Source: Roseiarcus sp963824475 (GTDB lineage Bacteria; Pseudomonadota; Alphaproteobacteria; Rhizobiales; Beijerinckiaceae). Taken from it: 64,000 nt of DNA. Under the pieces are notes generated by a model. That model ran no database searches. It was not told the DNA's origin and saw only the letters and a program-made list of their open reading frames with translations. The position numbers and the translations under genes are program-made. Shown here piece after piece: positions 45,846-54,160 of the stretch. Position 1 is the stretch's first letter. The number at the start of each line of letters is the position of its first letter. Where the stretch lies: positions 496,001-560,000 of the forward strand of contig CAWGPR010000012.1 of assembly GCA_963824475.1 (NCBI GenBank), given 5' to 3'.

Positions 45846-46529
45846 ATGATCGTTCGCGCAACGCTGGTTCGGATCGCGCTTCTTTCGACCGCCCTTTGCG
45901 CTCTTGCGGGCTGCAGCACAGTCGGCTCAGTCGGCAGCTCAGTCGGCGGCTTTTTCTCCCATCAGGATCCGAGCGTCCAAGGCCTCAATCTGGGCGCGAC
46001 TCCGCGGCAGATGGCGGGCAAACCCTCGGCCAATCCGAGCGAGAAGCCGATCGTTCTGCCGGTGGCCTCGCAGGACATCAATTGTCCCGAGGTGGATATC
46101 GCCGACGGCGGCGCGGCGCTGCGCGTGGGGGGCCCGGACAATCCCTCGGTGCGCTACCAGTTCAATATTGGCGACACCGCGCGCCAATGCGACCCCGCCG
46201 GACCGGGGCAGGCGGCGCTTAAGGTTGGTGTGGCGGGCCATGTGGTGATCGGACCAGCGGGCGCGGCCGGGACCTTCAACGCGCCGTTGAAAATCACGGT
46301 GACGCGGCAGGGCGACAACACGCCGGTCTTTTCCCAGACCTACAAGGTCGAGGCGACGACGGACGGGGTCAGTGCCGGCGCGTTTCGTCTTGTGACCGAT
46401 CCGATCAGCCTGCCGATGTCGACCCTTCAGCTCGCGGACGTCTACGCGATCACCGTCGGCTTTGAAAACGGGACCGGCGGCCCGTCGCCGACGGGTCACA
46501 AGCACAAGAAGAAGCGGACGACGGGCTAG
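45846..46529 (+). CDS. Hypothetical lipoprotein
   Basis: 227 residues from the ATG at 45846. Signal with lipobox LCALAGC, so Cys23 should be lipidated. The mature part has a Gly/Ser linker, then a beta-rich domain (VLPVASQDINCPEVDIADGG, QFNIGDTARQC, GVAGHVVIGPAG) and ends in a basic tail GHKHKKKR. Similar small alphaproteobacterial lipoproteins exist, but no function is known. Followed directly by repeat copy B. Confidence 0.7.
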   Translation: MIVRATLVRIALLSTALCALAGCSTVGSVGSSVGGFFSHQDPSVQGLNLGATPRQMAGKPSANPSEKPIVLPVASQDINCPEVDIADGGAALRVGGPDNPSVRYQFNIGDTARQCDPAGPGQAALKVGVAGHVVIGPAGAAGTFNAPLKITVTRQGDNTPVFSQTYKVEATTDGVSAGAFRLVTDPISLPMSTLQLADVYAITVGFENGTGGPSPTGHKHKKKRTTG

Positions 46530-46542
46530 CTCCCAGACGCGC

Positions 46543-46870
46543 CCGCGCAGGAAGTTACGCGCACCAATGATTTCAGCGGCTTAACGCCTCCTTTGCGCAA
46601 CTTTTCCGGCTTTGCGAGCTTTCCGGCCAGGAGCTTCCGAGCCGCCCGCGCGACCCCGCTCAGACCAGGCCCCTTCAGTTATTGCGTTTCGGGCGTCGAC
46701 GAAGGCCTGAAACGGCGAAAGCGAAAGGAATGTTTCGCCAAGCGAAACGAAAGGTTGCGTGACGCTGGTCGTAAGTCATTGAGATCATTGGGGTACGAAA
46801 TCATGGATTTCGCCAGATCGTTTGTTTTCAATGGGTTAGTCACGTTTTTGTTTCGCCCTCTCGCCGCATG
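46543..46870 (-). repeat. Dispersed non-coding repeat, copy B (inverted relative to copy A)
   Basis: Reverse complement of this stretch aligns with 36229-36594 over its length, with a shortened middle. Best conserved ends are AGTTGCGCAAAGGAGG with TTAAG and CTGAAATCATTGGT near 46560-46605, and CATTGAAAACAAACGATCT near 46815-46835. It starts 14 bp after a lipoprotein gene and has no reading frame in common with copy A. Confidence 0.7.
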
Positions 46871-47137
46871 CGCTCTCTCTACCCAAAAAGGCCTAAGTCC
46901 AGCGGATCGCGGAGCGCCCTGCGGAGCCGAGGTCTGAGGCGCCTGAGGGGCGAGGCCCTGGGGGGCGGAGCGGTTGGGTCATGGGATCTCGGCTTTTGGC
47001 GACCATGCCTGCATCATAACCCGAATTTCTGTTAATGACAATCTATTTCTCAATTTTCGACTTACCAGGCAACCAGGGAATTCGGCCGAATCGCCGAAGC
47101 CTAGGGTCAAAACCAAATCGGCTTGACCGGTGTCGAC
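46871..47137. other. Non-coding stretch between repeat copy B and MITE
   Basis: GC-rich first half (around 46915-46980), AT-richer second half (46990-47060). No gene or known site recognised. Confidence 0.4.
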
Positions 47138-47288
47138 CGAGGCTGTGTAAAAACTTCCGCGCGTTTTCACACGAGCCTGTTCCGTTCGCTTTTGCGAGGT
47201 CTTAGAGCGTTCAGAGCCGAAAAAATCGCGAATAATCTTGCTCTGCTCGATTGTTTACAAAATTTCGCCGAGTTTTTACACGGCCTCG
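47138..47288. mobile_element. 151-bp MITE: internally deleted derivative of the IS5-family element at 50482-52205
   Basis: Begins CGAGGCTGTGTAAAAACTT and ends with the complementary AGTTTTTACACGGCCTCG. The left 76 bases match the reverse complement of the IS right end and the right 79 bases match the reverse complement of the IS left end, with only about a dozen differences in all. The junction (TTCAG) coincides with CTGAAT, present in the intact IS at both 50555-50560 and 52130-52135, pointing to a deletion between short direct repeats that removed the transposase gene. GAC flanks both sides as a possible target duplication. Confidence 0.88.
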
Positions 47289-48007
47289 GACCCTTTGCTG
47301 ACCTTCGACTTTGATCGCTGAATGGCGGGAAAGCGCCACATTGCCCCGTCTGCTTTTCATTACGCTGCCAGCGAAATCATACATCACTGCCGGGGAAAAT
47401 CGACGTTCCGCACGTCGATATCGCGCTCGAGGACATCGAAACGAGCGAGAGGCCCTGACCGATAGCGTCCTTGACATGACAGCGATGTGGGTCTGCAACA
47501 AAATGATCCGATGCATCAATCCGAAAGCGGTCCGAGCTGCATCGAAGTGACATTGACTATTGGAGCAACCTATGCCCCGTTTTATCGGATGGCTTATCGG
47601 CTGCTTGGGCGTCGATTCTATCCCCGCGGTTGCCACTCGTGGGTTCGATCAGGGTGCCAACCTTCTCGACTGGCATACATTCGAGCTGCTGCTCGCTCTG
47701 CCCTTGGCCATGTTCAGCCTCGCTTGGTGGTTCTGTCTTGCCGCCAATATTAAGTATTTGCTTCCGTATAGACTGAGGGCCCTCGACTGGCGATTGGCGT
47801 CGATATTTATAGCGACTACATTGTCAGTTGTCTTTACCCTTTTTGGGTTCTATTTAGACTTTCAGGATGAGAACAAGAAATTCGTCCACGATTTTTTTGC
47901 CGCTTGGTGCGGGGGCGTCGCGTTCTTCGGTTTAGTGGGTGTTATTGTTTCCGCAGTATCATTGGTTGCAGCTTCGGAGGAGGCGTTCGAAACTCGCGCG
48001 CGCATTC

Positions 48008-49508
48008 TAGTACCTCGGCACAGTGATCTTGACCGGTTGAATCCGGGGTCAAAGTAACTCTGGCAGCTGTGTCGGATCAACGAGCAGTTCGATGCTGCGG
48101 GCGTTCTCGGCTGCCGCCTAATGAAGCCAGCTTGTTCGAGCGTCAGTACCATCTGGTGCACGGAAGGCGGGCTGACGCGAAAATAGTCCTGCATCTCAGT
48201 TTCGGCCGGCGGCCGGCGGTGCAGGCGCGTGTAGAGGTGGATAAACGCCAGATATTGGCCCTGCCTGGGTGTGAAGGTTTTTGCAGGGCGACTCACTCCG
48301 GCCATCCGATTCAGCTGTTCGTGCGTGCCTCAACACGAGGAGGCACGGATGAATGTACGCTATCGGGTCGAACTCAGCCAAACCGAACGCACCGAACTGA
48401 CGGAGCTTCTGAGCGGCGGCAAGCATGCGGCACGCAGGCTCAAGCGGGCGCAGATATTGTTGGCGGCGGATGGCGGCGCCAGCGACGAGGCGATCGCGAC
48501 CAATGTCGGCGTGGGCAGCTCGACCGTCTATCGGACTAAGCGCCGCTTCGTCCTCGGCAACCTGGAGGCGGCGCTCAGCGAAGAGCCGCGCCCCGGAGCA
48601 AACCGCAAGCTCTCGGGCAAGGAGGAAGCCCTGCTGGTGGCAACGGCCTGTTCGAGTCCACCCGCGGGCCGCGCTCGCTGGACGCTGGAGTTGCTGTCCG
48701 GTGAACTGGTCAGGCTGACTGCGCACGAGAGTGTGTCGCGCGAGACGGTGCGTCGGCGCTTGGCCGAAAATGACCTCAAGCCATGGCGCAAGGACATGTG
48801 GTGCATTCCGCAGGTCGACGCCGACTACGTCGCCCGTATGGAGGAGGTGCTCGATCTTTATTCCGAAGCGCCCGATCCCGAGCGCCCGGTGGTCTGCTTC
48901 GACGAGAGCCCGATCCAGCTCATCGGCGAGGTCCGCCGGCCGATCCCGCCCGAGCCGCGGCAAATCGAGCGCTACGACTGCGAATATAAACGCAACGGAA
49001 CCGCGAACCTGTTCGTGTTCTTGGATGTGAACCGCCCCTGGCGCAAGGTGAAGGTCACCGAACGGCGCGCCGCCGAAGACTTCGCCGTCTGCATGCGCGA
49101 CCTCACCGATGTCCATTATCCCGAGGCGGAGCGCATTCGCGTGGTGCTCGACAACTTGTCGACCCATTCCGCCGGCGCGCTCTACCAGACTTTCCCAGCC
49201 GACGAAGCGCGACGGGTGCTGCGCCGGCTGGAGTTCCACTACGTCCCCAAGCACGCCAGCTGGCTGAACATGGTCGAGATCGAGATCGGCGTCCTGGCCA
49301 GTCAATGTCTCGATCGGCGCATCGAAAGCTACACCCGGCTTGTCGCCGAGACCGCTGCTTGGGAGAAGCGACGCAACGCCGAATGCGCCCGCATCAACTG
49401 GATGTTCACAACCCAAAAAGCCCGCGCCAAAATGGGGCGCGCTTACCCCAAGCCCACGCTCAAATCAGACCAAAATCAAAGAGTCAAAACCTCTGTGACG
49501 AGGTACTA
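48008..49508 (+). mobile_element. IS630-family insertion sequence with passenger winged-helix gene
   Basis: Terminal inverted repeats are GTACCTCGGCACAGTGATC at 48010 and its complement ending at 49506; together with the flanking CTA, 23 of 27 end positions match. Both ends are bordered by TA, the IS630 target duplication (48008-48009 and 49507-49508). Inside are a DDE transposase on the plus strand and a divergent small DNA-binding gene on the minus strand. Confidence 0.88.
48049..48305 (-). pseudogene. LexA/MarR-like winged-helix passenger of the IS630 element, frameshifted
   Basis: Starts at the ATG at 48305 with a DNA-binding domain: TFTPRQGQYLAFIHLYTRL, RRPPAETEMQDYFRVSPPS, VHQMVLTLEQAGFIRRQP. 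Small proteins of this kind accompany IS630-like transposases in other bacteria. After RRQP the frame is off by one base: shifting it at about 48105-48110 reads NARSIELLVDPTQLPELL and stops at 48049-48051, giving 85 residues. Without the shift the frame runs out of the element. It may have regulated the transposase, whose start lies 43 bp away divergently. Confidence 0.7.
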
Positions 49509-49509
49509 G
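48349..49509 (+). CDS. IS630-family transposase
   Basis: 386 residues from the ATG at 48349, preceded by CGAGGAGG. N-terminal helix-turn-helix (LKRAQILLAADGGASDEAI, VGVGSSTVYRTKRRF), a second HTH-like region (SRETVRRRLAENDLKPWRKD) and the DDE core: FDESPIQLIGE (first Asp), RVVLDNLSTHSAGALY (second Asp) and HASWLNMVEIEIGVL (Glu). Full length, apparently intact. The TAG stop is formed by the TA target duplication plus the next host base. Confidence 0.92.
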   Translation: MNVRYRVELSQTERTELTELLSGGKHAARRLKRAQILLAADGGASDEAIATNVGVGSSTVYRTKRRFVLGNLEAALSEEPRPGANRKLSGKEEALLVATACSSPPAGRARWTLELLSGELVRLTAHESVSRETVRRRLAENDLKPWRKDMWCIPQVDADYVARMEEVLDLYSEAPDPERPVVCFDESPIQLIGEVRRPIPPEPRQIERYDCEYKRNGTANLFVFLDVNRPWRKVKVTERRAAEDFAVCMRDLTDVHYPEAERIRVVLDNLSTHSAGALYQTFPADEARRVLRRLEFHYVPKHASWLNMVEIEIGVLASQCLDRRIESYTRLVAETAAWEKRRNAECARINWMFTTQKARAKMGRAYPKPTLKSDQNQRVKTSVTRY

Positions 49510-50123
49510 TGCGCGGTAGACGAGGCGATCACATCGATGATTTCATTGAGCGCCTGCGCACGACTCTGGCACATTACACGAGCTCGGTTATTCGCAAGTT
49601 CACCATCTCGGATTACGATACCGCTACAAATATGTATCTATTGATATCTCAGATTAACGCAAAGGTTTGTAGTTTCGTCGATGATGTTGAAACAGTCTAT
49701 TCATCAACGGTTGCCTACAAACCCGATTATGATCCGCCTACAGGCAAGTATAACAGGTTGATCAGAGTAACAGGCGTCTCATGCGATCCTTCGCCCATAC
49801 AGGTGAGCACAAACGAAGAGCTGCGCCGTCCCTACGAAGCGAAAATCGAACCTGGGATGGCATGTGAGGTGGAGATTGTCCTTGAATACTGGGTCAAGGC
49901 AGAGCAGGAGAGTGTTGGCTATTCGCCTATCCGTTTTAGCCTCGATACTACCGTTGTGCTCGATAATCAATTCAATCGACCGGTGCCCATTCGCTCACAG
50001 TGGCTCTCTGAGCTCGAACAAGGGGAGACGCTGGGCGTCGGCTCCCCACCCCGGCGCTGGAACCGCCGCAACTTGAAACAAGGGCGGGCCGTACATAAGT
50101 TTTGGTTGGACCCGCCGCTGTGA

Positions 50124-50481
50124 GGGTGTATTGAGTTGACGGGGAGGCCTGTTGGCACGTTACTCGTTGCTCGCGGCCGAACAGGAGTGTATGTCGTGTT
50201 CACTTTTCTAGGCGAAGAGATAGGCGTCTAGACCCCGCCGGTCGCCATTCGTGCGCGCGAAGGCGGGTGCGAGTTGGTTGTGCTGATGTCCTCGTTCAGC
50301 ACCGTCTCAATCCGCGGGGAAACGCGCCCGCGGATTGGAGTGACGTCTTTAACGCAGATTCCCTGGCCCGGCGTGCTTGAGGCTGAGGGGTTGTCGCGCG
50401 GTGAAACTTCGCCCACTTTCGGTGCGTCTCGTGACGGTCGCCCACGAGATCGGAGCAAAAGAGGAATGTCTGCTCAAGGCG
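50124..50481. other. 358-bp gap between disrupted gene and IS5-family element
   Basis: No supported gene. A GC hairpin-like CCGCGG/CCGCGG pair occurs near 50320-50336. Short frames on both strands (for instance minus 50228-50458) show no family or ribosome site. Confidence 0.4.
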
Positions 50482-52205
50482 GAGGCCGTGTAAAAACTCG
50501 GCGAAATTTTGTAGACGATCGAGCAGAGTAATATTTTTCGCGATTTTTTCGACTCTGAATAGTCGCCCGTGAAGATTGCCGCGTCACCTTGATTTCCGGG
50601 CGTCAGCGGCGGATCGGAAGTGTTCGCGTTTGCCGGAATTGGCGGTTCGGAGGGCGGTTATCTTGCGAATTGCGCGATGCGTTTGGTCGTGATTCCCTCG
50701 CTTTCGTCGTGGGCGAGGAGGCGATTCGATGCGGCCGAAGGAGCGGCGGGAGAGCGGGCAGAACGATCTGTTCCGGGCCCGGCTCGACCAGATCGTCGAC
50801 ATGGGCCACCCGCTGGCGAAGCTGGCCCGCGCGGTCGACTGGCGCTTCCTCGAGGATCAGTTCGGGGCGATGTATTCTGACAAGGCCGGCCATCCGCCGC
50901 TGGCGACCCGGCTGATGGCGGGGTTGGCGATCCTCAAGTCGATGCACGATCTGTCGGATGAGGATCTCTGCGCCCGCTGGGTCGAGAACCCCTACTTCCA
51001 GCTATTCTGCGGCGAGGAATTCTTCCGGCACAAGACGCCGTTCGACCGCTCGTCCCTGACGCGCTGGCGCCAGCGGATGGGCGAGGAGAAACTCGTGGCG
51101 CTGATCCAGGAGAGTCTCGCGACCGCGACCCGCACTGGCGCGGCAAAACTCTCGGACTTTTCCCGCATCGTCGTCGACACGACCGTGCAGCCGAAGGCGG
51201 TGGCGTTTCCGACCGACGCAAAACTCATGCACCGGGCGCGCGAGCGGCTGGTCAGGCTGGCCCGGAAGACTGGCGTGTCGCTGCGCCAGTCCTATGAGCG
51301 GGTGGGAAAGCACGCGCTGATCGCCCATCAACGCTACGCGCACGCCAAGCAGTTCAGGCGCGCCAACCGGGCGCTGAGATCAATCCGGACCTATCTTGGC
51401 CGGGTCTGCCGCGATCTCGTCCGCAAGACCGGCGACGACGCTGAACTGCGGGCGATCTTCGCCCAACCGCTGTCGCTGGCCTTCGCCGTGCGCGATCAGC
51501 GCCAGCACCAGCGCGGGAGGAAGATCTATTCCCTGCACGCGCCCGAGGTCGAATGCATCGGCAAGGGCAAGTCGCACCGGCCCTACGAATTTGGCGTCAA
51601 GGTCTCGCTCGCCACGACCCTGCATCGCTCAAAGGGCGGCCAGTTCATCGCCCATGTGAAGGCGATGCCGGGCAATCCATACGACGGCCATACGCTCAAG
51701 ACCGTCCTGCCCGAGATCGAAGCGCAGATCGGCGCGCCCCTGACCCGCGTCGTCGCCGACCGCGGTTATCGCGGCCATAACGCCCCGCCCGACATGCGGT
51801 TCAAGGTCTATATCTCTGGCCAGAGGCGCGGCGTCACCGACGCCATCAGGCGCGAACTCCGCCGGCGCTCGGCCGTCGAGCCCGTCATCGGCCACGCCAA
51901 GGCCGAACACCGCATGGCCCGAAACTTTCTCAAAGGCGCCCACGGCGACGCCGCCAACGCGGTCCTCGCCGCCGCCGGATACAACTTCCGAAGGCTCATC
52001 GCCTGGCTCGCCGCCATTTGGCGCGTCTTCATTGCCGCAATCCTCGCGGCCGCCGAGCCCCTAACCATCGCCCAGCCTGCCTGCCCCAGCGCCCAGCCCA
52101 AAACATCAAACCGCGTTCTTCACGGTCGACTGAATACTCTAAGGCCCCGCAAAAGCGAACGAAACAGGCTCGTGTGAAAACGCGCGGAAGTTTTTACACA
52201 GCCTC
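50482..52205 (+). mobile_element. IS5-family insertion sequence, 1724 bp
   Basis: Ends are GAGGCCGTGTAAAAACT at 50482 and the complement AGTTTTTACACAGCCTC at 52205, 16 of 17 positions identical as inverted repeats. GGCG occurs directly on both sides (50478-50481 and 52206-52209) as a likely 4-bp target duplication. One transposase gene inside. The insertion lies about 165 bp before the glycine riboswitch of the gcv operon. Confidence 0.88.
50729..52177 (+). CDS. IS5-family (DDE) transposase
   Basis: 482 residues from the ATG at 50729 with GAGGAG upstream. N-terminal domain LARAVDWRFLEDQFG and HPPLATRLMAGLAILK; catalytic triad Asp150 (VVDTTVQPKA), Asp344 (VVADRGYRGH) and Glu384 (AVEPVIGHAKAEHRM), with GHAKAEHRMARNFLKG as in the YREK region of IS5 relatives. 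Appears full length and uninterrupted, so it could mobilise the MITE at 47138-47288 in trans. Confidence 0.92.
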   Translation: MRPKERRESGQNDLFRARLDQIVDMGHPLAKLARAVDWRFLEDQFGAMYSDKAGHPPLATRLMAGLAILKSMHDLSDEDLCARWVENPYFQLFCGEEFFRHKTPFDRSSLTRWRQRMGEEKLVALIQESLATATRTGAAKLSDFSRIVVDTTVQPKAVAFPTDAKLMHRARERLVRLARKTGVSLRQSYERVGKHALIAHQRYAHAKQFRRANRALRSIRTYLGRVCRDLVRKTGDDAELRAIFAQPLSLAFAVRDQRQHQRGRKIYSLHAPEVECIGKGKSHRPYEFGVKVSLATTLHRSKGGQFIAHVKAMPGNPYDGHTLKTVLPEIEAQIGAPLTRVVADRGYRGHNAPPDMRFKVYISGQRRGVTDAIRRELRRRSAVEPVIGHAKAEHRMARNFLKGAHGDAANAVLAAAGYNFRRLIAWLAAIWRVFIAAILAAAEPLTIAQPACPSAQPKTSNRVLHGRLNTLRPRKSERNRLV

Positions 52206-52370
52206 GGCGGACACCGCCCATTCGGAAAGGCCCGCTTCCCGCCCGAAGCGGTCGACTCCGTGCACGTCGATTGAACTTTGATCCTCGGGGAAGGCCGGGA
52301 GAGCCCGGGCCCATCCTGCGTTGACAACGCATGGGCCCTCAGGCTAGCTCGGAAACGTCAGTCGAAGACA

Positions 52371-52562
52371 CTTCGCGGAAGAGTCCGGCGTCTCCTCGCC
52401 GGCGCCGAAGGCGCAACCGCCCCGGAAACGCTCAGGCATTCAGGACCGCTGAAGCGATGACGCTCTGGAAAGCGGCGCGCGCCGTTCAAGGCGTTCGCCC
52501 ACCGACGGGGGTAACCGCTTAAACAGCGGGAAATCTCTCAGGTCATGGGACAGAGGGGGCGT
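52371..52562 (+). promoter_or_regulatory. Tandem glycine riboswitch upstream of gcvT
   Basis: Two glycine aptamers in series. The first (about 52371-52477) has GCCGAAGGCGCAACCGCCC, GGAAACGCTCAGGCA, AGGACCG and ACGCTCTGGA. The second (about 52478-52562) has CACCGACGGGGGTAACCGC, ATCTCTCAGGT and GGGACAGAGGGGG. These are the conserved core elements of the gcvT RNA. Known riboswitches of this class turn on glycine cleavage genes when glycine is plentiful. gcvT starts about 70 bp downstream. Confidence 0.93.
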
Positions 52563-52632
52563 CCGCGAGCGCTAAAGCCGCAATGCCGCGGCGTGGCGCG
52601 CGGCGGGCGTTTGTCCACGAGCGGCTGAGCCC

Positions 52633-53764
52633 ATGAACGAAGCCTCGAACTTAAAGACGCCGCTCCATGCTCTGCACATCGAGCTCGGCGCGCGCATGGG
52701 CGCTTTCGCCGGCTACGACATGCCGATCCATTATCCCTCCGGGGTCCTCGCCGAGCACCTCTTGACCCGCAAGGCTGCCGGGCTGTTCGACGTTTCGCAT
52801 ATGGGCCAGGCGCTGATCGAGGGCGCCGACCATGCGGCCGTCGCGGCCTTTCTCGAATCGCTCTGCCCCGCCGACCTTCTGGGTCTCGCGCCCGGCCGCC
52901 AGCGCTACACCCAGTTGCTCAACGAAAACGGCGGAATCATCGATGACCTCATGGTCACGCGACCGCCCGGCGCGGCGGGAACGCTGAGGCTCATCGTCAA
53001 CGCCGCGCGCAGGGTGGTCGACTTCGCCCTCATTCGCCAGCGATTGCCCCCCGGCGTCCGGCTGACGCCGCTTCCTCAAGCCGCGCTGATCGCGCTGCAG
53101 GGCCCTCTGGCGGCCGCGACATTGGCGCGCCTCGCTCCGGGAGAGGGGCTCGCGACCATGGCCTTCATGAGCGCGCGACCGGCTCGGATCGCGGAATTCG
53201 AGACCTTCGTCTCGCGCTCGGGCTACACGGGCGAAGACGGATATGAGGTCTCGCTCGCTTCCGCGCAGGCGGAAAGCTTCGCCCGCATTCTGTTGGGCCA
53301 GCCTGACGTCGAGCCGATTGGGCTGGGCGCGCGCGATTCGCTCAGAACTCGAGGCTGGCCTCTGCCTCTACGGGCACGAGCTCGACGAGACGGTGGACCC
53401 GATCGAAGCCGCACTCGCGTGGTCGATTCAGAAGCGCCGGCGCATCGAGGGCGGTTTTCCCGGCGCCAAGCGGATTGAGGCCGCGCTGGCGAATGGGACG
53501 GCCCGTCAGCGGGTCGGCATTCGGCCGGACGGCCGCGCGCCGGCGCGCGAAGGGACCGAGATCCTATCGGCGGACGGCGCCCCGATCGGTGTCGTGACAT
53601 CGGGCGGATTCGGGCCGAGCGTCAACGGGCCGATCGCGATGGGCTATGTGGCGCGCCCCCACGCTGCGGTCGGGACGCCGATCAGCCTCATGGTGCGCGG
53701 CAAGCCCTTGAGCGCGCGCGTCGTCGCGCTGCCCTTTTATCCCCACGCCTACTACCGCGGTTAA
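52633..53764 (+). pseudogene. gcvT: Glycine cleavage system T protein (aminomethyltransferase), one-base frameshift
   Basis: Tetrahydrofolate-dependent release of ammonia and methylene-THF from the H protein. The N-terminal 240 residues are standard (TPLHALHIELGARMGAFAGYDM, GLFDVSHMGQALI, RSGYTGEDGYEVSLA). After GLGARDSLR the frame is lost; the rest (LEAGLCLYGHELDETVDP, VTSGGFGPSVNGPIAMGYV) is in another frame. One extra A at 53346-53347 accounts for it: without it the protein is about 376 residues, the family size. Either a real lesion in an otherwise intact gcv operon, or a sequencing error. Confidence 0.88.
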
Positions 53765-53775
53765 GCAAGGAGCGC

Positions 53776-54156
53776 ATGATGCCGGAGATCCGCTACAGCA
53801 AGGACCACGAATATGTCCGCGTCGAGGGCGGCGAAGGCGTCGTCGGCATCAGCGACTATGCGCAGCAGCAGCTCGGCGACGTCGTCTTTGCCGAGACGCC
53901 GCCGGTCGGCAAGGCGCTGAAGAAGGGCGATCCGGCCGCCGTGGTCGAGAGCGTCAAGGCGGCGAGCGACGTGTTCGCGCCGGCGTCTGGCGAGGTCGTG
54001 GCGGTCAATTCCGAAGTCGAGTCGACGCCAGGCCTCATCAATGAGGACGCGCTCGGACGCGGCTGGCTTTTTCGCTTGAAACTCGCCGACCCGAGCGAAC
54101 TCGCCGGTTTGATGGACGAAACCGCTTACGGCGAATACGTCAAAACTTTGGGCTGA
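53776..54156 (+). CDS. gcvH: Glycine cleavage system H protein
   Basis: Lipoyl carrier that shuttles the aminomethyl group between P, T and L proteins. 126 residues; the lipoylated Lys61 lies in VVESVKAASDV. HEYVRV and GISDYAQQQLGDVVF are typical of the N-terminal strand region. AAGGAG precedes the first of two adjacent ATGs. Twelve bases after gcvT and five before gcvPA, clearly in the same transcript. Confidence 0.96.
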   Translation: MMPEIRYSKDHEYVRVEGGEGVVGISDYAQQQLGDVVFAETPPVGKALKKGDPAAVVESVKAASDVFAPASGEVVAVNSEVESTPGLINEDALGRGWLFRLKLADPSELAGLMDETAYGEYVKTLG

Positions 54157-54160
54157 CCCC

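Larger units (their letters stand above)
47572..50123 (+). pseudogene. Membrane-protein gene disrupted by an IS630-family insertion
   Basis: The 5' part (47572-48009) starts at an ATG with GGAG upstream and encodes about 146 residues with three or four membrane segments (LLLALPLAMFSLAWWFCLA, LASIFIATTLSVVFTLFGFYL, FFGLVGVIVSAVSLVAA). The 3' part (49509-50123) encodes about 204 soluble residues (VRGRRGDHIDDFIERLRTTL to FWLDPPL). Removing the element and one copy of its TA target joins them in the same frame, giving about 350 residues with no other change. The family is unrecognised. Base composition is lower in GC than the core genome. Confidence 0.82.

Noticed and set aside
50228..50458. 76-codon minus-strand frame beside the IS5-family element
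   Set aside because: No family, no ribosome site, and neighbouring frames are equally open; could be a gene fragment but not supportable.
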